A stretch of DNA of 64,000 nucleotides from Kappaphycus alvarezii (Eukaryota; Rhodophyta; Florideophyceae; Gigartinales; Solieriaceae): contig NADL03000060.1 of NCBI GenBank assembly GCA_002205965.3, forward strand, positions 62,001-126,000. The letters run 5' to 3'. A model generated the notes under the pieces. The model saw only the letters and a list, made by a program, of their open reading frames with translations, did no database searches and was not told where the DNA came from. Shown one piece after another: positions 56,298 to 64,000 of this stretch (positions are counted from its first letter, which is position 1; every line of letters begins with the position of its first letter). Both the position numbers and the translations under genes were made by a program.

Positions 56298-56745
56298 GAG
56301 GACCAGATCGATTGTTCGCTTCTTTAGTATCTTTTTTTTTAGAGAATATCATCCACTCAAAGTTTTTTATGAATTTACTTGTATCTTTTGTAGTTTTGTT
56401 GGGACTCTAGGGGTAGCCAAAAGACTATATAAGCTGGGTAAACTGGTTCCCCCTTGTGGAGGTCAAGCAAGTTGGCAGACAACTCCAAGTCAAGTCCCGA
56501 GTAGTAGGAAGTTTAGAACCAACTTCAGACCCAAGAACTATTTTTCTTACGCTAGACACAGAGCATCAGTGGTAGACCCTGCCCCTTCTATACTTGCTTG
56601 TAGCCCTCTCAACTGTCGGCCTTACTCAATCCTTTTTGTTCGTTCAACTATACCACGGTAGCACTTTTGTCACTTGGAACACCTCCTTCTTGGGGTAATT
56701 GGCCCTTAGTATCTCTTCTCCTGACGATTTACTTCTATCAGTAAC

Positions 56746-57024
56746 ACAACGCATGAGATATTTGCACACAATGCACGTGCTCGTGGTCTCAAGGGACATA
56801 TATTTCGACGGTTAACACACCAGAATACCCCAGCCGTCCTCAATGATTTTTCACGAGCTCTCTTCTCAGTGAGAGCATAGTGTTGTACTCATCAACATTT
56901 TTAAGTGCACACTCAAGATACTAATGAGTAAAGATCCTTTGATAATCCATCAAAACTGAGGTAAGCTGTTCCCCGAGTAATTTCGTGATACGAGTAAAAG
57001 CTTATAATGTAATTGAATGGCGGG
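56746..57024. other. short stretch without a supported feature
   Basis: No ORF. Possibly the 3' UTR of type B copy B3 on the minus strand in its right part (weak TACTCGTA and CGGGG-type matches). Confidence 0.4.
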
Positions 57025-57420
57025 AAGCATTCAAAACGCAGGAAAACTGGCTAGAGGCCAACCAACAGGAACGCCGCATTGTACATCGCTACCGCTGCGG
57101 CATGACGTTGTGTTAAAACTTGTTTAACCTTTGCGTAGGTCTCACTTGCCCTCATAGCGACGTTGAGTGCGACGTCGGTTAGCAACAGGGGAGCGTTCTG
57201 GTGCCATCGTCTCAGGGTAAAGATAGGTACGGGGATCAGCCTACATCTGGCGGAAGACGCCATGAAGGACTCGTATCTTCTGTGTTTCCCCGTTCTTTCT
57301 GCGTTGAGCTAGGTGCGCTGGTTGAAATTCCTTAGTCTCCTGTTCAGTAAAGCAAAGTGAGTATCCGTAACTTGGTTCAGTGCAGCATCAGATCCACACA
57401 TTAATTCTGGGGGATGAAGT
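57025..57420 (-). pseudogene. type B REL fragment (copy B3)
   Basis: The minus-strand frames read LLNRRLRNFNQRT, LNAERTGKHRRYESFMASS, RLIPVPIFTLRRWH and VAMRASETYAKVKQVLTQR, aligning with B1 and B2 (AKQRRCQSFF, GRLVPVPFSTLGGWH). The G-G-W is changed to R-R-W. It is 5' truncated, with no RT. Confidence 0.68.
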
Positions 57421-57507
57421 GATAGCATCACGAAGGGATCTCTCTCTCTCCTTCTCCACTTCCAAGAACCAAAGCACACACAAAACCACCACAACCTCAT
57501 ATTCCCC

Positions 57508-58213
57508 ATGGCTGCGCTGCACCCTGTCTCATCGGGTGCGCGTTTTTCGCCTCCCCGGGCCTCCCCCTGGATGCGCGCCTCTTTCGCAGCTGTAGTCGGA
57601 CGGCGCCCGCCTCGCCCATCCTACCCAACCCCTATTCCTATCGTCCATATGGGGCCCATTGACCTCCCCACTGCCACAACTCCCACCGGTCAATCATTTC
57701 TCAATCTCTGTCAAGCTTAGGCTATCATTGGTCAGCCAGGAGATACCCCACCCCATATTATTGAGCTCGCGCGTAAGTGCGTCACCTCCGCCACCGCAAC
57801 CTCGCTCACCTTGGACCCTGTTACGGGGAAGCCGCAGCTCACCTCGCCGCCCCCGCCCGCCATCGCACACATCGGTATTGCGCCGACTCCAGAGCTCGCC
57901 CTTACCTTCCTTCGAGGAAGCTACAGAGGTCTTGCGCGAGGCGGCCGCCCTAGCGAACACAGATCTCCCTCCGCATGTACTTATCCCGATGGTCGGGGAA
58001 GCTCACTTACATATACTTTCCGGTCGAGGTCCATGAAGAGACTTTGCGCATCCTCGCGCATCTCCGCCTTCTGTTCCCCGACCTTTTGTTTCCCAATGCC
58101 TAAATCACCAAGGCTGCCTCCTCCTTGCCTCCGCCCCATGCAAAAGGCCTCTTTGCGGCCCTCCGAAAGGGGGGTCCGCATCCTCCACTGGGCCCCTAGG
58201 ATGAGGGAATGGG
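57508..58213 (+). pseudogene. type C ORF1, first part
   Basis: Starts MAALHPVSSGARFSPPR. The sequence is Pro/Ser/Ala-rich, with a TAG at 57718 in the same frame as the following IIGQPGDTPPHIIELARKC and VTSATATSLTLDPVTG. A helical PELALTFLRG region follows. Frame drift near 57900 mixes with an alternative frame (PSFEEATEVLREAAALANTD), so at least one indel is present. The last codons before the LTR read HWAPRMREWV and continue in frame at 60928 once the LTR and one duplication copy are removed. Probably the RNA-binding ORF; no domain recognised. Confidence 0.55.
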
Positions 58214-58484
58214 TGTGAAAATTGAAAAAATATTTTTACATGTATTGGAAAAATATTTAATTGATTTACCATATCGAATACAGTGATGAAAAATTGTGGA
58301 AAAAGTTTTTTATCAGAGGTCAACATTTTTTTATTTATTCTGAATCACCGAAAATAATTTTATCTATTTCTCACTGGCCCATTTTTGTACTGTATTACAC
58401 GTGAAGCACTTCATATGTCTGTCAGTTGGTTTCTACATTCTGCAGTTATAATTACTGTAATTCAGTTGCCAGCAAATTATTATT

Positions 58485-60467
58485 TTGATTAACAAAACCC
58501 GAAAATCTCGACCCCGCTTTGCGGTGTCTCGCTTTTCTATGCGAGAGAAATGCTTCAGCGTGGAGGTAGATATCAGCGGAAACTACATTTTTTCATTTAT
58601 ATTTGTGTGTTTACTCAATGCCAGGTGTACTACATCAATACAATCTAATCTAAGTCAAAGCTGTCCTTGACAAAATCCACTGCTTCACGTAGAACAGGGT
58701 TCTTGACAACTACGGGCATAGGGTGGATGGAACGGGAGTTGCGAGGACGATCTTCTAGGTGATGAAGCAGTAAAACGTGTTGGGATTTTCTAGCGCGAGA
58801 AAGTGCCACATAGAGCTGTTCAGGAGCGAAAAAATTCGAGCAAAAATCAACAAAAACTCTAGAGAGAGTTTGCCCTTGCGCCTTATGGACAGTTGCACTA
58901 AATGCGAGAAGAACGGGAAATTGGCGTCTTGTAACTTTTGTGCGGGAAAAGTCAAACTGAAAATCGATTCTGTGCAGCGCATGGGTCTCTATAGTCTCTC
59001 CGTTCGTGTCCACAGATGCTACGGCAAGAGCCTTGCGACTGTATTCTTTGACAACAAACATCGCTCCATTGACGATATGGGGGTGCAAAACGTTTCTCAC
59101 TAACATAACCGGGACACCGATCTTGAGCTCAAGCTTGTGAGGAGGAACTCCAGTTGGAGTGTATCGATAGGTCATTTCCGAAACAATTGAGTTTCTTGCT
59201 GCTTGATGTCCACCCTTATCGCCCCCGTGTTTCTCAATCTTTGTTGCTGAGTACACTTTGAACTTCTCTCCTGGAGACATCTCTAGAATTTCTTCGTTGT
59301 ACTCGTCCACCAATGTATTGGTAGGACAGACCAGCATACGGTCAAGGCGCTTATCCCTGCGATCTCTTGACGTGACCCACTTCCACAGAAACTTGAATGC
59401 TTCCCACGGACTTGAAGTTGAATCCAAAGGTAGCTGACGACGTGCGGAATATGTTCCTTTGGCCAGTGAAATGAGTAAAGAAGCAAAATCTCCACCTTCG
59501 GCCTGTCTCACCTGTCTAGTCAGACGCAGAACTTGGACTGTTTCCCACAGCCGAGACGCCCCAGGGAATCTCATCTAGTAGAGAGACGTCGACATAGCTA
59601 GCCTCTCCGTCTTCATTCTCCACTAATTTCCGAGACGGTATGACTGGAAGCGGTTGCAAGTAGTCACTCGCAAGTATGATGATGAGGCCTCCGAATAATG
59701 GCCTGATGATGATGAAGCTGAATCTTGTGTAACGGGTCACCTCATATCCTTCAGAATTGAGTCCATATGTTCAAAAAGGATACGCTGCATCGTGGAAGCC
59801 TCGTCTATGATAATTCAATGAAGATGACGAATGAGCTCGGCTCTTTGCGATCTCGGACCGTACTTGGAAAGCTTTGCGTGCCTTTCACCACTATCTTTGT
59901 CATCGATACCAATTCCAAGAAAGCTGTGTATAGTTCGGCCCCCCCTTGTAAAGTGAAGCCGCGATGCCAGTGGTAGCACATATTTCTACGAACATTCCTT
60001 CAAATACGGCAATGTCGCGGAGAGGTTAGTAGCCCTACACTCAACGAGCGTAGGGAACTAAAATGGTTTAAGTGCCAATCGCGGCACAGTGCACGCGTGC
60101 ACTCGGTGCGCATTGGCCTGGAAAAAAGTTAAAATTCGCTAATTTTTGAAAATTCAGCAGCCAATGAGAATTAGGCTTTGCTGCTCATGATTATGATGCT
60201 GAATTTTTTCATTGGCTCTCATTTTGTGGATTTTAGACAGTTTTTTCGCAGGTCGTACTCGAAAGCGTTCAAAGTTGGCGGAAATTGCGTGGCAAAATGC
60301 AGAATGTACGATGTTTCGTATTTTTTTACATTTACTGTACACTGTAACGTGCCTCATTTGACGGGCTACCTGCGAATTTGCCTTCTTTTTCAACATTTCT
60401 CCTAATACAGCCCTCCTACTGCCCCCCTTTAAAACTAATACATCAACCAATCATTATTATAAGGGGA
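58485..60467 (-). mobile_element. Helitron fragment (H1) inside the solo LTR
   Basis: On the minus strand it begins near 60467 with TCCCCTTATAATAATGATTGG-like sequence shared with H2 (52212). It contains the 16-bp palindrome at 60088-60103 and the carboxyl half of a helicase. It ends near 58485 after small hairpins (TCTCGC/GCGAGA at 58527-58546 and CCGC-TTT-GCGG at 58514-58524). The Rep domain is missing, so it is an internally deleted, non-autonomous derivative. The exact 3' terminus is uncertain; a classical CTRR end is not evident. Confidence 0.65.
58645..60000 (-). pseudogene. Helitron PIF1-like helicase, C-terminal half
   Basis: The 309-codon frame (59574-58648) carries the late helicase motifs: MLVCPTNTLVDEYNEEIL, KIGVPVMLVRNV (motif near V), VNGAMFVVKE, FPVLLAFSATVHKAQGQTLS (motif V region) and FFAPEQLYVALSRARKSQHV (motif VI with the arginine). 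Upstream in another frame (59516-59740) is PLFGGLIIILASDYLQPLPV, the Walker B/motif III region, with G-D changed to S-D. The Walker A ATPase loop is not seen. It would unwind DNA during rolling-circle transposition. Frameshifted and truncated. Confidence 0.85.
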
Positions 60468-60927
60468 ATGCTCACCTAAATAATTATTCTATAATTATTA
60501 TTGAACATGAATTTGGTCTACAATAATTATTAAACTGCTGGAATCATATTTGAGAGTAACTTTATGGCATCATTAAAACGGGTGTCCGCTGCAGGATCCG
60601 ACTATATTGCTAGCTAAGTGCGAACAGGGTGGTCCACGTCGGCCACGTGCGGCTGCAGATTTGTAGCTTTCTACTCTGATCAGCGGTATAAATAGTCTTA
60701 GGCCTTTAGATAATTTTAGCAAGCCTCGGGCCATCGAACTATCCCACTCGTAACTGAATAGTCGGTCAGTCGGTGTACACTCAAGATAAGTAAAAAGAGT
60801 AAAAGATTCTCTCAATAAATATCGGGTTCCTTTTTATTATTATTCTGAATCCTATTCAGGTAATTTATTATTATATATATAATTATCTATGTTGGATCTA
60901 CACACATCATTTAATTTTTACAATGAG

Positions 60928-61653
60928 TGCTCGAGTTGGTCCGTAAAGCTCTCGCGGACGCCTTGCTTCACCATTCTATGGCCATCCAGGCCTTGCAACC
61001 CCCTCCTAGACGCGCTCCGGCCGCGCCGACCGCCGCTCTGGTTCTCTGCCCCGCTACAACCTTGAACCCCACCCCCGCAGAAGCCCACCGCCCAACCCCG
61101 AATTCCGACCTCGCTGTTCAAGCCCCCCCGCGCACCGTGACCCCGCCCAACGACAACGCCTGAGACTCTCCTGCCGCTAAGTCCTCGCCTGCCCCAGCCC
61201 CGGCCCCCTCCCCGGCTCCGCCCGCTCCCGCTCCAACTCAAAGGGCAACAAACGCTCTGAAGCCCAAGGGAGCAAACGCACCTCCACCTCCCCGCCTCCT
61301 TCGCCGAACGCCAACCAAGCACTGTCCGCCCCGTCGGACCCGACTATGCGGTCTCCTGGCTGTTCACCGGCGGCAATGAAGCGCCGGTGCTACGCGGCCC
61401 ATCCCATAACTGCCGCTGCTGACCCCAACCCCAAATTCGACACACTCATGGTGCCGACCCCTCTGACCCTCCCGGCCAATCCGAAGCAGCAGGGCCCGAA
61501 CCGACCGCCCGCTCCCCATGCTTTCTCGTCGTCTTCCCCTTCTGACGCCGCCGCGTCAGCTATGGAAGGCGTTATCACCAACCTTCGAGCTCGTAACCAC
61601 CCCCGCTACCTTCCCCATCGATCCCCCTCCCATGCAATCTTCTCCTCCTACCC
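60928..61653 (+). pseudogene. type C ORF1, second part
   Basis: It resumes after the LTR with LELVRKALADALLHHSMAIQ, then a long Pro/Ala/Ser-rich region over two or three frames: TPAEAHRPTPNSDLA ending at a TGA at 61161, then KRRCYAAHPITAAADPNP and FSSSSPSDAAASAMEGV. Low complexity dominates and no zinc knuckle is found. One or more indels separate the frames. Confidence 0.5.
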
Positions 61654-63951
61654 TTGCACCAAGCCTTCCATCTCCACATGAGATTCTCACCTCCCCCTTC
61701 CGCCCATCCGATCTCTTCACATCCATTCCCCGCCCATGCCTTCACGCTGCCGTGCTTCTGTTTATCCCCCCAATACGGGCTGCATCTTCCTCCCTTCCCC
61801 CCGATGAGACACATTCAGCCTTTATCAAGTTATACCTTTTCCCCGTTGATGTCCTACGTCGATCACTTCGAGGAGAACCTGGCTGGCGGTCCCACAAGAG
61901 TCAAGTGCGCGGTCTCCGAGAGCGCATACGGCGAGCCTTCGGAGGGGATTGGTCTGCCCTGTGGACTGAGGCTATCTCTGCACACCGCCGAAACACTGAA
62001 TGGAATCTTATGCACCGACGCCCCCGGCGACAAAATGCTTCGCCTGACAGTTTCCGCACAACGCGAGCTCTCCCACCTGGCGAAAGAAGGACAGTACTCG
62101 CGCGCCATGCGCACCCAGCCCCATGCTCGAGTGGCTGACGCTGGGAGCTCCGATGTCATCAACAAGCTGCATGACCTCCGTGCAGATCCTCCGGCACCTG
62201 TGCAACTAATCCCTCCTCCTGGCCTCCCGCCCACCCCACACATCACGAAAGCTGAGGTCCTACGGGCGGCAAGATCTATCAATCCAACAGCTTCGTCAGG
62301 TCCCGATCTTGTGTCCCCGCGGCTTGTACGTCTCATCACCACGACTTCCATCTCCCCGCAGGCTGGCGTTACCGGCCTCTCCGCTCTCACGAACCTTGTC
62401 AGGCGCCTAGCCAGGGGTGACCTACCCATGCAAACCCTTCCCCTCCTCACCGCAGCCACCCTCATCCCGATCCAGCCCTGGCCGGACAAGATCCGCCCCA
62501 TCGCAATTGGACCAACGCTTCGACGCCTGGCAACTAAAGTCCTAATTGGTCCGGCCCTCGCTGATACCCGCACTCATTTCGTCCCATGTCAACTCGCCAA
62601 CGGTTTTTCCGCCGGCATGGACTCCATAGTTCATGACGCCAGAATGCACATGAACAGACATGGTCGCGATGCAGGCTACGCCATGTTCTCGGTCATTGCG
62701 GTTGTCGGGAAAACCATAGGATAGATCGGATATACCTTCCAAGAGTAAAACACCCAAACCTTCCCCTGTTCTCGGGTTGATGCCCAGAATGTTTTCAACG
62801 CTTTTTCTCGTCAGCAGCTCCTCCGCATCCTCCCATCCAAAGCTCCCTCCCTGGCGCGCTTCATCAACATGATATACGGCCTTAGTCCCCCGCCCCTACT
62901 CGTGCGCACCCGGGCCCCCGGAGCCGCCCCTATCATGCTTTACAGCAAGGAGGGAACCCAGCAGGGAGATCCTGCAAGTATGCTCCTCTTTCCTCTGTGC
63001 TTACAGCCTCTTGTACAGAAAATATCCGACGAGTGTGTTCTCAACTTGAACCGCTGGTACGCCGATGATGGACTCCTCCTTGGCCCTGTTGATGAGATCT
63101 GCAAGGCCCCTACGCATCCTAGTTCACGCCGGACCGGCTTTCCAGTTCCACATCAACGCCTACAAGACCCTGGCATATTGGCCGTCTCTATCCTCGGACA
63201 GCCTACGCCAGCTACGATGTGTGCTCCCGCTGTCTATCCCAAATGAGAACGGAATTACTCTCCTGGGCGCCCCCCTGGGCTCTGATGAATACATGCGCTC
63301 CTTTCTCAAGTCTCGAATGGACCTTTGCGACAACATGCTCTCAACCCTGCTCAAACTGCCTCACCCTCGCACCGCCTTTCACCTCCACAGACTCTGCGCA
63401 TCGGCCTGCAAAGGTATGCAACACGCCTTCCGGCTCACCCCCCGCCCATTGCATACCCGCTCGCCAAGGAGCTTGGCAAGGGCCAAATGGTAGCGTATTC
63501 AAGGCTCAATTCCGTGCCCCTCGCCACTCAGCGCATCCGCCAAGTTCGCCTCCCCTTTCGCCTTGGCGGGCATGGTTTACGTCCCTAGCCCTCACCTGCA
63601 TGCTCATATGCGGCCAGCCTCATCGAGTCCGCACCCCTGCGACACCCCGAACGCCCTGCCGAGTTCTATATGCGATGCGCACGACCTGCAATGCGCTTCG
63701 TGGCCACCGCGCTTGAATCCCCCTTCCAGCCCCTACGTCTACAAGAAAAACTTCGAAACCCCCAGTCCTACTCTCTCGGACACTTGGAGCCCGAAGCCCT
63801 AGCAATGCGACCTGAAAGACCACACCACTTTCTATTTCAGGCCATTCACAATTCGGCGGCTTCCAAGCTATGGGAAGAGGACATATGGACAGCTCAACCA
63901 CGACCTGCCCGACACATCGAGGTTTCCATTCGCCTTTCGCGCGAGACGTAA
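61654..63951 (+). pseudogene. type C ORF2 with reverse transcriptase
   Basis: The lead-in contains APVQLIPPPGLPPTPHITKA. RT motifs follow: SINPTASSGPDLVSPRLV, LIPIQPWPDKIRPIAIGPTL (motif 2), motif A split by the insertion (GYAMFSV up to 62692; VDAQNVFNAFSRQQLL after 62776), SKEGTQQGDPASMLLFPLCL (motif B, near 62946), NLNRWYADDG (motif C, 63049-63078), then a GAPLGSDEYMRSFL thumb region and RLPFRLGGHGLRP. Frameshifts near 63100, 63480 and 63590. The start is not certain because the upstream codons are in mixed frames. The window ends before the C-terminus. Confidence 0.82.
62693..62766 (+). mobile_element. 74-bp retrocopy of the type B 3' end
   Basis: It runs from TCATTGCGGTTGTCGGG to the terminus CCTTCCCC and matches the type B 3' UTR. 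It is flanked by perfect 9-bp repeats TGTTCTCGG at 62684-62692 and 62767-62775. It adds 83 bp and a stop codon inside RT motif A of type C. Confidence 0.9.
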
Positions 63952-64000
63952 TTCATGGCTCAATCCATGCGCCTACGCGTGGCTCATCGCGCATCCCTCC

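Larger units (their letters stand above)
55350..56745 (+). mobile_element. acidic-protein element, copy 3
   Basis: The same organisation as copies 1 and 2: upstream AGATAATTTAATACTG and GCAAATGCACTA strings shared with copy 1, TTTAAACCCC at 55709-55718, ORF from 55823, 3' region with AAGTTGGCAGACAACT and the terminus ending CTATCA at 56745. A short duplication of TACTGTTTCTACCATTCTAAATCGA occurs at 55511-55560. Confidence 0.65.
58214..60922 (+). mobile_element. solo copia LTR (copia-1 family, diverged) containing a Helitron fragment
   Basis: 58214-58484 aligns with the first half of the copia-1 LTR (TGTGAAAATTGA start, CACTGGC, GTCAGTTGG, CAGCAAATTATTATTTTGAT). 60468-60922 aligns with the second half (CACCTAAATAATTATT, AGCAAGCCTCGGGC, GTTGGATCTAC and the CA end). 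No internal copia sequence is present, so it is a solo LTR formed by LTR-LTR recombination. The flanks ATGGG (58209-58213) and ATGAG (60923-60927) are a 5-bp duplication with one change. Confidence 0.75.
57480..64000 (+). mobile_element. type C RT retrotransposon, running off the right edge
   Basis: A GC-rich, Pro-rich two-ORF element: ORF1 from 57508, interrupted by a solo copia LTR (58214-60922) and resuming at 60928, then ORF2 with RT from about 61650 to the window end. Its RT motifs are close to type A, but the sequence is clearly different (QQGDPASMLLF, NRWYADDG). A 74-bp retrocopy of the type B end interrupts RT motif A. The 3' end and any endonuclease lie outside the window. Confidence 0.75.

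Overview
The window is eukaryotic nuclear DNA made almost entirely of transposable elements in several stages of decay. It holds Ty3/gypsy and Ty1/copia LTR retrotransposons, several lineages of a non-LTR retrotransposon with a C-terminal zinc finger and restriction-like endonuclease (REL), an APE-type LINE endonuclease, a Harbinger-like transposase, a Helitron helicase, and a repeat family encoding an acidic protein that I do not recognise. I see no bacterial operons, no ribosome-binding sites, no tRNA or rRNA genes and no recognisable host housekeeping gene. One uninterrupted 272-codon ORF (11505-12323, -) is the best host-gene candidate. The mix of families and the lack of visible introns suggest an alga (perhaps a red alga) or a fungus-like protist, but the sequence does not settle this.

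Layout. 1-3.7 kb: AT-rich, nothing supported. 3.7-9.55 kb: a chromovirus on the minus strand with both LTRs and every pol domain, broken by stops and shifts. 9.6-13 kb: a hairpin, a 42-bp retrocopy and the hypothetical ORF. 13-18 kb: decayed REL retrotransposons of 'type B' and fragments of 'type A'. 18-37.6 kb: a five-layer nest. An old copia (copia-2) was hit by a Harbinger element, by a type A REL element (itself split by a young copia-1 with 554-bp LTRs) and by an inverted acidic-protein element, and another acidic-protein element lies at its 5' edge. 37.6-46 kb: AT-rich with little recognisable. 46-49 kb: possible piggyBac and gypsy gag/protease remnants on the minus strand. 49.5-55 kb: type A fragments, a decayed gypsy-2 lodged in a type A 3' UTR, and a Helitron end plus a LINE endonuclease inside gypsy-2. 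55.3-56.7 kb: another acidic-protein element. 57-64 kb: a 'type C' RT element running off the right edge, split by a solo copia LTR that itself contains a Helitron fragment.

How the parts interact. The three RT lineages A, B and C share QQGDP-type and YADD-type RT signatures; A and B visibly carry the REL end. Type B has a defined C-rich 3' end, and pieces of only 42-114 bp of that end are scattered through the window, most with 7-11 bp target-site duplications. Type A ends in a tandem duplication of its own last ~540 bp inside a single pair of duplications, as expected from template jumping during target-primed reverse transcription. Removing copia-1, type A element A1, or the solo LTR (each with one duplication copy) rejoins the host reading frame, which supports the nesting order. 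All similarities were judged by eye; no alignments or database searches were run.
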